64,000 nucleotides of DNA from JAPLDB01 sp038230515 (GTDB lineage Bacteria; Bacteroidota; Bacteroidia; AKYH767-A; 2013-40CM-41-45): contig JBBRND010000016.1 of assembly GCA_038230515.1 (NCBI GenBank), positions 33,014 to 97,013 on the forward strand. Reading direction: 5' to 3'. The position numbers were made by a program, and so were the translations under genes. This document shows positions 41,144 through 49,365 of the stretch, piece by piece. Position 1 is the stretch's first letter. Each line of letters opens with the position of its first letter. The notes below the pieces were generated by a model, which saw only the letters and a program-made list of their open reading frames with translations, was not told the origin of the DNA and searched no databases.

Positions 41144-43996
41144 TTGGAAGATCAATTAGAAATATACGGAGCGCGGGTTCACAACCTGAAAAATATTGAT
41201 GTGGTGATGCCGCGTAATAAACTTGTCGTGATTACAGGTTTGAGCGGCAGTGGAAAGTCATCCCTCGCATTCGATACAATTTATGCGGAAGGTCAGCGGA
41301 GATACATGGAAAGTTTTTCTGCTTATGCGAGGCAATTTCTCGGAAGCATGGAGAGACCCGATGTAGATAAAATCACCGGATTGAGTCCGGTTATTTCTAT
41401 TGAACAGAAAACCACGAACCTCAATCCGCGATCAACTGTAGGAACCATCACGGAGATTTATGATTTCCTGCGATTGCTTTATGCACGCGCATCAGAGGCA
41501 TTCAGCTACGTGACAGGTGAGCGCATGGTGCGGTTGAGTGATGATCAGATTCTGAATCTTATCCTAGAACGGTTTTCAGGAAACAAAATAAAAATACTTG
41601 CTCCGCTTGTGCGCGCCCGTAAAGGACATTACCGTGATCTCTTCGAGCAGTTAAGTTCACAAGGATATTTAAAAGTGAGAGCGGACGGTAAAATTGTTGA
41701 TCTGAAAAAAAATCTTCAACTTGATCGCTACAAGATTCACGATATTGAATTGTTGATTGATCAACCTGTGGCGAATGAAGAAAGCCGACAGCGCATTTCT
41801 GAATCACTTGCGCTTGCGATGAAGACGGGCAAGGGCACTGCACTAATTCTTGAAGGCGATGCAGAGAAAGAAAATTATTTCAGCCGCCATCTCATGTGCC
41901 CTACTTCCGGCATTTCGTATGATGAACCGCAGCCGAATACTTTTTCGTTTAACTCACCGTATGGCGCTTGCAGAAAATGCAACGGGCTTGGAACAATTTC
42001 AGAAGTTGATTTGAAAAGTATTATTCCTGATCCGAAGAAGAATATTAAAATGGGTGGCATTGTTCCGCTTGGTCTTCAAAAGGACAATTGGATTTTTAAG
42101 CAACTGATGTCGCTTGGGAGAAAATATAATTTCACATTATCTCAACCGATTGAAGAAATTCCGGAAGATGCGCTCAACGTAATTCTTTACGGAAGCGATG
42201 ATGTGCTGAACGTGCAGATGGATTACAGCAGCGGTGGCGGTTATCACAACCTTGCTACGTTTGAAGGCATCGTGAACTTCATCATCAGTCAGGAAGCTGA
42301 GAGTGCGACAACTTCCATGAAGAAATGGATCCAAAGTTTCATGCAGGTAATTACATGTCCTGAATGTAGGGGTGCTCGTCTTAAGAAAGAATCTCTGTAC
42401 TTCCGCGTTGATAACAAAAACATTTCCGAACTGGCATTGATGGACATTCAACAACTCAATGATTGGTTTGTTGATCTTGAAAAAAGAATTTCTGATCGTC
42501 AATTAAAGATCGGTGCGGAAGTGATAAAGGAAATACGAAAGCGGATAAAGTTTTTGCTTGATGTTGGTCTGGATTATCTCACACTAAATCGTCCGTCACA
42601 AAGTTTGAGCGGAGGAGAATCGCAGCGCATCCGGTTGGCAACACAAATCGGTTCGCAACTTGTTGGTGTGCTCTACATTCTTGATGAACCGAGCATTGGT
42701 TTGCATCAGCGCGATAATGTTCGTTTGATAAAATCGCTGAAGGATTTGCGTGATGCGGGCAACAGCGTGATTGTTGTTGAGCACGACAAAGAAACTATTC
42801 AACATGCTGACTATGTTATTGACCTTGGACCGGGAGCAGGAATTCACGGAGGTGTGGTGGTTGCTTCAGGAAATCCGGATACGTTGACAAAGCAACCGAG
42901 TCTGACTACAGATTATATAAACGGAATAAAAAATATTGACATTCCTAAAAAGCTTCGCAAGGGAACCGGAAAATTTCTTGAACTGAACGGGGCAAGAGGA
43001 AATAATCTGAAAAAGGTTTCCGTGAAATTTCCTCTGGGGAAATTTATTTGTGTAACAGGAGTTTCAGGCAGTGGCAAATCAACACTCATCAACGAAACGT
43101 TATATCCTATTCTCAATCAGTTTTTTTATAACTCTCATCAAAAGCCGCTTCCTTATTCTACTGTAGAAGGAATTGAACTTGTTGATAAAGTAATTGAGAT
43201 TGATCAATCACCCATCGGAAGAACGCCACGAAGTAATCCTGCTACATACACAGGAGTATTTACTGACATCCGTTCATTGTTTGCAACGCTGCCGGAGAGC
43301 GCCATTCGCGGATACCAACCCGGAAGATTTTCTTTCAATGTAAAAAGCGGTCGCTGCGAAACATGCCAGGGTGGCGGCATGCGGGTTATCGAAATGAATT
43401 TTCTTCCCGATGTAAATGTGCTTTGCGAAACATGCAGAGGAAAACGTTACAACCGTGAGACGCTTGAAATACGTTACCGCGGAAAATCAATAAGCGATGT
43501 GCTTGACATGAGCATTGAGGATGCGTGTACATTTTTTGAAAAGATGCCAAACATTCTTCACAAAATAAAAACTTTGAAGGAAGTGGGGCTTGGTTACATC
43601 ACACTCGGACAACAAAGCACTACGCTAAGTGGCGGTGAAGCACAGCGCGTAAAGCTTGCAACTGAACTGAGCAAGCGCGACACCGGAAATACTTTTTACA
43701 TTCTTGATGAACCAACCACAGGATTGCATTTTGAAGATGTGCGCATTCTTCTCGAAGTGCTGAACCGTTTGGTTGATAAAGGGAACACCGTGCTCGTAAT
43801 TGAACACAATATGGATGTGATAAAAGTTGCCGATTATATAATTGATCTCGGTCCGGAAGGCGGGGAACGTGGCGGCAGAATTGTTTGTGTTGGCACTCCG
43901 AAAGAGATTATAAAAAATAAAGATAGCATTACTGCTCAATATTTGCTGAAAGAGTTGGAAAGCTCACCACTTTTGAGAAACCTTCGGGCTAATTGA
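41144..43996 (+). CDS. uvrA: Excinuclease ABC subunit A
   Basis: 950 residues, the normal length. It starts at TTG 41144 (MEDQLEIYGARVHNLKNIDV), where family similarity begins. Two ABC ATPase halves: Walker A GLSGSGKSS (about 32) and GVSGSGKST (about 640); signatures LSGGESQRIRLA and LSGGEAQRVKLA; Walker B ILDEPSIGLHQ and ILDEPTTGLHF. Zinc modules: CRKCNGLG, CPECRGARL, and CETCQGGG ... CETCRGKRYN. UvrA recognises DNA lesions with UvrB in nucleotide excision repair. uvrB is not in the window. Confidence 0.97.
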   Translation: MEDQLEIYGARVHNLKNIDVVMPRNKLVVITGLSGSGKSSLAFDTIYAEGQRRYMESFSAYARQFLGSMERPDVDKITGLSPVISIEQKTTNLNPRSTVGTITEIYDFLRLLYARASEAFSYVTGERMVRLSDDQILNLILERFSGNKIKILAPLVRARKGHYRDLFEQLSSQGYLKVRADGKIVDLKKNLQLDRYKIHDIELLIDQPVANEESRQRISESLALAMKTGKGTALILEGDAEKENYFSRHLMCPTSGISYDEPQPNTFSFNSPYGACRKCNGLGTISEVDLKSIIPDPKKNIKMGGIVPLGLQKDNWIFKQLMSLGRKYNFTLSQPIEEIPEDALNVILYGSDDVLNVQMDYSSGGGYHNLATFEGIVNFIISQEAESATTSMKKWIQSFMQVITCPECRGARLKKESLYFRVDNKNISELALMDIQQLNDWFVDLEKRISDRQLKIGAEVIKEIRKRIKFLLDVGLDYLTLNRPSQSLSGGESQRIRLATQIGSQLVGVLYILDEPSIGLHQRDNVRLIKSLKDLRDAGNSVIVVEHDKETIQHADYVIDLGPGAGIHGGVVVASGNPDTLTKQPSLTTDYINGIKNIDIPKKLRKGTGKFLELNGARGNNLKKVSVKFPLGKFICVTGVSGSGKSTLINETLYPILNQFFYNSHQKPLPYSTVEGIELVDKVIEIDQSPIGRTPRSNPATYTGVFTDIRSLFATLPESAIRGYQPGRFSFNVKSGRCETCQGGGMRVIEMNFLPDVNVLCETCRGKRYNRETLEIRYRGKSISDVLDMSIEDACTFFEKMPNILHKIKTLKEVGLGYITLGQQSTTLSGGEAQRVKLATELSKRDTGNTFYILDEPTTGLHFEDVRILLEVLNRLVDKGNTVLVIEHNMDVIKVADYIIDLGPEGGERGGRIVCVGTPKEIIKNKDSITAQYLLKELESSPLLRNLRAN

Positions 43997-44036
43997 CCGT
44001 TATGTCATTAAATAATAAGCTGTACTTGCTTCTGGG

Positions 44037-44057
44037 ATTCCGAAACAAGTTCGGCAT
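44037..44057. repeat. Dispersed REP-like palindrome
   Basis: ATTCCGAA ACAAG TTCGGCAT, followed by GACA; the same hairpin with one arm difference occurs at 10468-10488. It fills most of the short gap between uvrA and the next gene. Confidence 0.65.
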
Positions 44058-44069
44058 GACATTTCAGCT

Positions 44070-44777
44070 ATGAATTTTGATGAACAAAGAATCCGCAGGG
44101 CTTTTGCCGATAAGGACTGGCAGGAAATAAAAACGCACGACACGTGGCAGATCTTTAAGATCATGGCGGAGTTTGTGGATGGTTTTGATAAGCTGAGCAA
44201 GATTGGACCGTGTGTTTCTATTTTCGGCTCGGCACGGACGAAACCTGAGCATCCTTTTTATCTTCTCGCAGAAGAAATTGCTTTCAAACTTACCAAGGAG
44301 GGATATGGAATCATTACCGGTGGTGGTCCCGGTATTATGGAAGCGGCAAACAAAGGCGCAAAGACAGCGGGAGGAAAATCTGTTGGTCTCAATATTGAAT
44401 TGCCTTTTGAACAAAGCCACAATCCATACATTGATCACGACAAGTTGATAACGTTCGATTATTTCTTCGTGCGCAAACTCATGTTCATTAAATATGCGCA
44501 GGGCTTTGTAGTAATGCCCGGTGGCTTCGGCACTATGGACGAACTTTTTGAAGCGATGACATTGATACAAACAAAAAAGATCGGCAAGTTTCCGATTGTG
44601 CTGGTCGGAAAAGAATACTGGAACGGAATGATGACATGGATTAAGAACGTACTCATCACGGAAAAAATGGTTGACGAAAAAGACCTCAACCTTTTCTTTG
44701 TTGCCGACAATGCTGATGAAGCAGTTAGCCATATCAACAGTTTTTACTCAAAGTATTTGTTGAAGCCGAACTTTTAG
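44070..44777 (+). CDS. LOG-family Rossmann-fold protein (TIGR00730 type)
   Basis: 235 residues. CVSIFGSARTKPEHP, YGIITGGGPGIMEAANKGAK and the signature PGGFGTMDELFEAMTL define the LOG family. Family members cleave nucleoside 5'-monophosphates to base and ribose 5-phosphate (the cytokinin-activating reaction in plants), and the PGGxGTxxE motif is intact. In bacteria the substrate is often AMP-like nucleotides. Starts 74 nt after uvrA; no operon partner. Confidence 0.9.
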   Translation: MNFDEQRIRRAFADKDWQEIKTHDTWQIFKIMAEFVDGFDKLSKIGPCVSIFGSARTKPEHPFYLLAEEIAFKLTKEGYGIITGGGPGIMEAANKGAKTAGGKSVGLNIELPFEQSHNPYIDHDKLITFDYFFVRKLMFIKYAQGFVVMPGGFGTMDELFEAMTLIQTKKIGKFPIVLVGKEYWNGMMTWIKNVLITEKMVDEKDLNLFFVADNADEAVSHINSFYSKYLLKPNF

Positions 44778-44801
44778 ATGGTTTGAGGTTTGTAAGTAAC
44801 A

Positions 44802-45524
44802 TTACTTTTTCACCGGAATCTCTTTCACAATCTTTCCCTTGTCGTAAATTATTTTTTTAACGAGCACTGAATCATCAGCGAATTCTTTCCATTCGCCCTG
44901 TTCATCGTTTTTATCAAACTGACCGATGCGTTTAATTTTTCCCTTGTCATTATACTCGCGCACTTCGCCCTGCAGAATGCCATTCACATAGGTGTATTCA
45001 AGAGAAAGAGCTCCACTTGCAGTGTACCATTTAGTAAGCCCGTTGCGTTGTCCGTTTTTCCAGTCACCTTCTTCCTGTGGTTTGCCATCTTCATAAAAAG
45101 TTTTTTTTGTTCCGTCAATCACCCCGTTGGTATAATTCTCAACTGCTTTCATTCGCCCCATGTTGTTCATGAGCGTGCGAGTGCCGTTCAGTTTTTCGTT
45201 TGAAAAGGTTTCGTCAGTAGTAACCATTCCGTTTGTTCCGAATAGAATGTTTGCTCCATTCAGAACTCCCTCTCTATATTCAGTGAGTTTTGAAAGCTGA
45301 CCGTTCCCGTTTTCATAAAAGCGCCATGCACCGTCCCGCTTGCCGCTAAGCAATGTACCCTGGGCAGTGATGTTGCTTTTGTAATTGCGTATGACAAGAT
45401 ATTCGCGGCTCGGGTTTTTAGGATCAACAGTTCGCAATGTATCGTCAGTAGAATGGTATGTAACTTTTTGAGCAGAGAGTTCAAAAGTTGTAAATGTCAA
45501 TAAAAGCAGAAATATTTTTTTCAT
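44802..45524 (-). CDS. Secreted MORN/YwqK-type repeat protein, copy 1
   Basis: 240 residues. Signal peptide MKKIFLLLLTFTTFELSAQ. The rest is about eight YwqK/MORN-variant repeats (KRDGAWRFYENGNGQL, GVLNGANILFGTNGMV, GVIDGTKKTFYEDGKPQEEG, GILQGEVREYNDKGKIKRIG, DEQGEWKEFADD). The automated label 'YwqK family antitoxin' is used for such proteins, but no toxin is nearby and the signal peptide argues for an extracytoplasmic role. A TACATTTG -7 box lies at 45555-45548 on the minus strand. Confidence 0.8.
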   Translation of the reverse strand: MKKIFLLLLTFTTFELSAQKVTYHSTDDTLRTVDPKNPSREYLVIRNYKSNITAQGTLLSGKRDGAWRFYENGNGQLSKLTEYREGVLNGANILFGTNGMVTTDETFSNEKLNGTRTLMNNMGRMKAVENYTNGVIDGTKKTFYEDGKPQEEGDWKNGQRNGLTKWYTASGALSLEYTYVNGILQGEVREYNDKGKIKRIGQFDKNDEQGEWKEFADDSVLVKKIIYDKGKIVKEIPVKK

Positions 45525-45547
45525 AGCAATGAATTATTTTAGAGATG

Positions 45548-45555
45548 CAAATGTA
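45548..45555 (-). promoter_or_regulatory. Promoter -7 element (TACATTTG)
   Basis: Perfect TAnnTTTG on the minus strand, 23 nt before the ATG at 45524. No clear -33. Confidence 0.45.
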
Positions 45556-45613
45556 ATTTTTCCGCAGATTTGCTCCCTGTATATTTTTAAGTACTTCATC
45601 AAACTTTAATCGC

Positions 45614-46144
45614 GTGAATTTTCTTATCAGAAAAGCAACGGCTGAAGAAGCCGAAATAATTTCCGAAATCGGACGGAAAACTTTTTATGAAACATGGAAA
45701 AGCGTAAACACCGAAGAGGATTTGCAACTATATATGCGCAAATCATTCGATCTCGAAAAATTAAAGATTGAATTGGCTGATTTATCCACCAATATATTTC
45801 TTCTTGCTTATGTGAATGATGAACTTGCCGGTTATGCAAAACTCCGGAATGACAGAACTTACCCGCAGCTAGAAGGAACGCGCCCGCTCGAAATGGAACG
45901 TATTTATGTGCTGAAGAAATTTCACGATAAGAAGATAGGCAAGGCACTGATGGATGAAACAATCAACATTGCAAAGGAGGGGAAATATGAATGGCTCTGG
46001 CTTGGTGTGAATCAGGAAAACTACAAGGCGATTAACTTCTACGAGCGTTATGGCTTTGAAGTGTTCGGTAAAAAGAAATTTATACTCGGCACTGCAGTGG
46101 ATGAAGATTTTTTGATGAAGGTAAAAATCAGTTCTAAGATGTGA
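45614..46144 (+). CDS. GNAT-family N-acetyltransferase
   Basis: 176 residues from a GTG start (MNFLIRKATAEEAEIISEIG). The acetyl-CoA loop is in RIYVLKKFHDKKIGKALMDE, followed by WLWLGVNQENYKAINFYERY and GFEVFGKKKFILG, the usual motif A and B layout. Substrate unknown. It lies between the two MORN-type genes, divergent from the first and parallel to the second. Confidence 0.88.
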   Translation: MNFLIRKATAEEAEIISEIGRKTFYETWKSVNTEEDLQLYMRKSFDLEKLKIELADLSTNIFLLAYVNDELAGYAKLRNDRTYPQLEGTRPLEMERIYVLKKFHDKKIGKALMDETINIAKEGKYEWLWLGVNQENYKAINFYERYGFEVFGKKKFILGTAVDEDFLMKVKISSKM

Positions 46145-46233
46145 GACATGAGATTTGAGAAGTGCAGTGCAAAATATTTACCACTTATAGTAATTACCTG
46201 ATCACTCAATTACCATAATTAGCCAATCCCCAT

Positions 46234-46241
46234 TATATTCG
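46234..46241 (+). promoter_or_regulatory. Promoter -7 element (TATATTCG), 4 nt before the ATG
   Basis: One mismatch to TAnnTTTG; the ATG at 46246 follows after CGCC. Confidence 0.4.
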
Positions 46242-46245
46242 CGCC

Positions 46246-47004
46246 ATGAAAAAACAACTTTTGGTTTTCTCGTTTTGTTTGATTATGCTTTCATTGAAGG
46301 CACAAACGTTTCAAGTCTTTAAGGGCGATACTATCAACCACAGGGATGCCGAGGGCTTGCAGCAGGGGGTATGGAGAAAATATTACAAGAATGACCAGCT
46401 TGCTTCTGAAATGTTTTTCAAACACGGACGGCATGTGGACACATTCAAAACATGGAGTGAAGAAGGAAAGATTCAATCGCAGGTTACTTTCAGAGGAGCC
46501 ACTGAAATTGGAGATGCTGTAATGTATTATGCTGATGGGTCGCCCAAAGCAAAAGGAAAATACATCAATAAAATGAAAGATAGCACGTGGACTTATTTTG
46601 ACGGGCAGGGGAAACTTGAAGCAACAGAATATTATGTGAAGGGAAAACAGGAAGGTCTCTGGAAAACATTTTATCCGGATGGAAAAGTTGCTGATGAAAC
46701 GATTTACAAAAACGGAGTGAAGAACGGACCTCATCGGGAATTTTTTCCTGACGGCACTCAGAAACTGACGTCCACAAACAAGAACGGAGAGTATGAAGGT
46801 ATGGTAACTATCATGAATCCCGGAGGAAAAATATGGATGCAGGGAAAATATGTAGCCGGACTTCGTGATGGAAAATGGATAGTGAACAAAGAGGATGGCT
46901 CTCTTGACCGTGAGGACATCTACAAAAAAGGGAAGCTCACCAATCCCGTTTTTGAGAAAGAAGAAAGAATTGAAGAAAAAGATATTCAAACTCCGGAGAA
47001 ATAA
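46246..47004 (+). CDS. Secreted MORN/YwqK-type repeat protein, copy 2
   Basis: 252 residues. Signal peptide MKKQLLVFSFCLIMLSLKAQ, then MORN-variant repeats (GLQQGVWRKYYKNDQLASEM, GRHVDTFKTWSEEGKIQSQV, SPKAKGKYINKMKDSTWTYF, GKQEGLWKTFYPDGKVADET, GVKNGPHREFFPDGTQKLTS, GLRDGKWIVNKEDGSLDRED) and a Glu/Lys-rich end. It is paralogous to the gene at 44802. Such repeats form flat beta-sheets that often bind membranes or partners; the role is unknown. Confidence 0.82.
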   Translation: MKKQLLVFSFCLIMLSLKAQTFQVFKGDTINHRDAEGLQQGVWRKYYKNDQLASEMFFKHGRHVDTFKTWSEEGKIQSQVTFRGATEIGDAVMYYADGSPKAKGKYINKMKDSTWTYFDGQGKLEATEYYVKGKQEGLWKTFYPDGKVADETIYKNGVKNGPHREFFPDGTQKLTSTNKNGEYEGMVTIMNPGGKIWMQGKYVAGLRDGKWIVNKEDGSLDREDIYKKGKLTNPVFEKEERIEEKDIQTPEK

Positions 47005-47078
47005 AATTTGTCAGGTAACTGATGATTGTTATTCCGGAACTCATTACACTAATTTACTAATTACTCAACCGCGAACGC

Positions 47079-47789
47079 ATGGGAAGAGCATTTGAAAAAC
47101 GAAAACACAAAATGTTTGCCCGCTATGATAAAATGGCGAAGGCATTTACGCGCATCGGAAAAGATATTGCCATTGCTGTGAAGCAGGGTGGACCGGATGT
47201 GGACGGCAATTCGCGCTTACGCGCTGCCGTTCAAAATGCAAAGGCATTGAATATGCCAAAGGACAGGATTGATGGTGCTATCAAACGTGCGTCTTCAAAG
47301 GATGAAGTAGGGCTTGAGGAATTTGTGTATGAAGGTTACGGTCCCGGAGGTGTTGCTATTGTGGTGGAATGTGCATCTGATAATCCTACACGCACGGTTG
47401 CAAATGTGCGCATGCATTTCAGCCGCGGCAACGGTACGCTTGGTAAAACCGGCTCGCTCGATTTTCTCTTCGACCGCAAAGGAGTTTTCCGCATTGCGAA
47501 ATCAGACAAAATAAATCCGGAAGAACTCGAACTTGAACTTATTGACTTCGGATTAGATAAAATGGAAGTGGAAGAAAATGAAGTTATCATTTATGCAACG
47601 TTCACTGAGTTCGGAAAAATGCAGAAAGCACTTGAAGACCACGGCATACCTGTAACAAAATCATCACTGGAACGCATTCCAAATTCTTTTGCCGAAGTAA
47701 GCGAGCACCAGATGGATGAAGTGCTTGAGCTAGTCGAGAAGTTTGAAGAAGATGATGATGTGCAGGCGGTGTATCATAACTTGAAATAG
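47079..47789 (+). CDS. YebC/PmpR-family DNA-binding or translation factor (TACO1-like)
   Basis: 236 residues, the full family length. MGRAFEKRKHKMFARYDKMA opens it, close to the YebC MAGHSKWANIKHRK start. QNAKALNMPKDRIDGAIKRA, YEGYGPGGVAIVVE (the family hallmark) and GSLDFLFDRKGVF follow. YebC proteins are described as transcription regulators and, more recently, as factors that relieve ribosome stalling. Soluble and cytoplasmic. Confidence 0.93.
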   Translation: MGRAFEKRKHKMFARYDKMAKAFTRIGKDIAIAVKQGGPDVDGNSRLRAAVQNAKALNMPKDRIDGAIKRASSKDEVGLEEFVYEGYGPGGVAIVVECASDNPTRTVANVRMHFSRGNGTLGKTGSLDFLFDRKGVFRIAKSDKINPEELELELIDFGLDKMEVEENEVIIYATFTEFGKMQKALEDHGIPVTKSSLERIPNSFAEVSEHQMDEVLELVEKFEEDDDVQAVYHNLK

Positions 47790-47833
47790 GTTCGGTGTTT
47801 TCAGATCAATCAGCCACCAATCATTTCGCTCAA

Positions 47834-48508
47834 CTATTCCTTTTCATACTTAATGTTTTTCCCCATCGTTCCCCACAAGCGTTTCAGAAAAGATTGACGG
47901 TCTATCAGAGAAACAAAATTATTTACATGTGCTGATGTGGCATCAATGAGCGGATCGTCTTGCGGCATTGCGGCTACAGAATCTTCCTGCATCGGCAGGC
48001 ATTTTATATCAACATCAATTTTTCGTTTCATCTTCGGAAGAAAAGAGAAGAGTGTTCTTGATTGAAACCTATCCGTTGCCAATGCAACTTTCCTGAACCC
48101 ATTCTTTTTCGCAAGTAAACAACCGTAATAGACATTCTCAGTGCTGTGTTCCGCCTGCGGTTCAATAAAAATATTTTCCGGCTTCACTCCAAGTTTCTCA
48201 GCATATAGCGACATTATTTTTCCCTCTATGTAGGGTGAGTACACACTCGATCCTGAATAAATTATATTTTTCGCAAACCCATGCCTGTAAAGCCAGACAG
48301 ACCAGAGCACTCTTCCTTTCATGATGTAACTCCAGTTTCCGTTTTCGAAAGGCACACCGGGAACGATGATGGCATCGTAAGGTTGAAGTTTTATATCTTT
48401 TTCATAACGCACCCGCGAATTGAAAAACATGCCCCCGCATGAGAAAAGACCAATGAGAAGAATAACTGATAGAAGAACAGCGGAAGCGGGGAGGAGCTTT
48501 TTAAACAT
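47834..48508 (-). CDS. YdcF/SanA-like DUF218 protein, membrane anchored
   Basis: 224 residues from the ATG at 48508. One N-terminal membrane helix (SAVLLSVILLIGLFSCGG), then a DUF218 domain: YDAIIVPGVPFENG, RVLWSVWLYRHGFAKNIIYS, YSPYIEGKIMSLYAEKLGV, EPQAEHSTENVYYG and VALATDRFQSRTL. DUF218 proteins are linked with envelope polysaccharide and barrier function, but their reaction is not settled. A TACTTTTG -7 box lies 6 nt before the ATG. Confidence 0.85.
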   Translation of the reverse strand: MFKKLLPASAVLLSVILLIGLFSCGGMFFNSRVRYEKDIKLQPYDAIIVPGVPFENGNWSYIMKGRVLWSVWLYRHGFAKNIIYSGSSVYSPYIEGKIMSLYAEKLGVKPENIFIEPQAEHSTENVYYGCLLAKKNGFRKVALATDRFQSRTLFSFLPKMKRKIDVDIKCLPMQEDSVAAMPQDDPLIDATSAHVNNFVSLIDRQSFLKRLWGTMGKNIKYEKE

Positions 48509-48514
48509 GGTGAG

Positions 48515-48522
48515 CAAAAGTA
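48515..48522 (-). promoter_or_regulatory. Promoter -7 element (TACTTTTG) of the DUF218 gene
   Basis: Perfect TAnnTTTG on the minus strand, followed by 6 nt and the ATG at 48508. Confidence 0.5.
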
Positions 48523-48585
48523 TTTAAGGAAATGGAACTTGGGAAATTTGTTGCGAGGAGATGAACAGATTTCAGATTTTAATAA

Positions 48586-48619
48586 AATAAAAAACCACTC
48601 AAGCATTTGCCTGAGTGGT
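48586..48619 (-). terminator. Terminator of the DUF2807 gene
   Basis: Stem ACCACTCA / TGAGTGGT with a 10-nt loop; on the minus strand it runs into a T-tract. Also T-rich on plus, so possibly bidirectional. Confidence 0.8.
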
Positions 48620-48671
48620 GCTTTTTTGAACTTCGCGCAGCTATCCTGCGCAACCTGCTAACCAACTATTA

Positions 48672-49259
48672 TCAGCATCCGGAGCAGAAGCCGGATGAGT
48701 TTCCTTTGTGATCCGCTACATCGAGAAGATGAGAATCTATATTGCTGCATTTATCTTTGCTTTCAACATTGTCTGCAGTGTTACCAGATAAAATAACAGA
48801 GCTGCAGCCCGTAACTTTGCTGTCCACTTTCAAGGCACGCACATCTAATTTAATTTGTGCGCCTTCTTTTGCCCTGATCGTTAGGATATCTGAATCCACA
48901 TGACCGGAGCAATCCACTCTTGTCTTTCCGCTTACTTCCAGCAAAACCACATTATCTACGTTTATCATTAGACGTGTCTTGCTGTCGCTCTTCCTCACAT
49001 TTGTTTGATAGACAAATAAGGTGTCGTTCCGGAGCCAGGTAATTGTGTTGTCGAGCTGGTAATTCGTTCCCTCGACGGAAATTCCCGGCATTTCGTCCTG
49101 AACGATTTTGACATTCATTTCACCTTTTATATTAATGAAATGATAGGGCTTGGAGGTTCTTGCTTCTGTTACAATAACATTGTTATCGTTTTTTTGCGCA
49201 ATAATTGCCGTTGCAGATGTTATTAACATCACAACCAGAAGGAGGATTTTCTTTTTCAT
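48672..49259 (-). CDS. Secreted DUF2807 (GIN-domain) adhesin-like protein
   Basis: 195 residues. Signal peptide MKKKILLLVVMLITSATAII. The mature part is a short beta-helix-like GIN domain: INIKGEMNVKIVQDEMPGIS, VEGTNYQLDNTITWLRNDTL, LLEVSGKTRVDCSGHVDSDI, LDVRALKVDSKVTGCSSVIL. Cys-rich, ending SSGFCSGC. GIN-domain proteins are surface or periplasmic and of unknown function. Divergent from the MocR regulator gene, sharing a control region. Confidence 0.82.
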   Translation of the reverse strand: MKKKILLLVVMLITSATAIIAQKNDNNVIVTEARTSKPYHFINIKGEMNVKIVQDEMPGISVEGTNYQLDNTITWLRNDTLFVYQTNVRKSDSKTRLMINVDNVVLLEVSGKTRVDCSGHVDSDILTIRAKEGAQIKLDVRALKVDSKVTGCSSVILSGNTADNVESKDKCSNIDSHLLDVADHKGNSSGFCSGC

Positions 49260-49302
49260 TTTTTATTATTTTTACTAGTTAATAATTGTTTTAATTACGG
49301 GT

Positions 49303-49310
49303 CAAAAGTA
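49303..49310 (-). promoter_or_regulatory. Promoter -7 element (TACTTTTG) of the DUF2807 gene
   Basis: Perfect TAnnTTTG on the minus strand, 43 nt before the ATG at 49259; the upstream side is the palindrome at 49321-49338. Confidence 0.55.
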
Positions 49311-49320
49311 TAACCATCGT

Positions 49321-49338
49321 GGACTACCTTTGTAGTCC
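49321..49338. promoter_or_regulatory. Candidate operator palindrome overlapping the MocR promoter
   Basis: GGACTAC-CTTT-GTAGTCC: perfect 7-bp arms. It contains the plus-strand -7 box TACCTTTG (49325-49332). A further half site ATAGTCCAC lies at 49355-49363, just before the ATG at 49366. The position, overlapping the -7 of the regulator gene and next to the divergent DUF2807 promoter, suggests autoregulation and control of the neighbour. Confidence 0.6.
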
Positions 49339-49365
49339 GGATTTTAGATAACAGATAGTCCACCT

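Noticed and set aside
44064..44732. 222-codon minus-strand frame opposite the LOG-family gene
   Set aside because: A shadow of the well-identified plus-strand gene; no recognisable domain.
46291..46989. 232-codon minus-strand frame opposite the MORN protein gene
   Set aside because: Phe/Ser-rich composition with no family features; the plus-strand frame has signal peptide, repeats and promoter.
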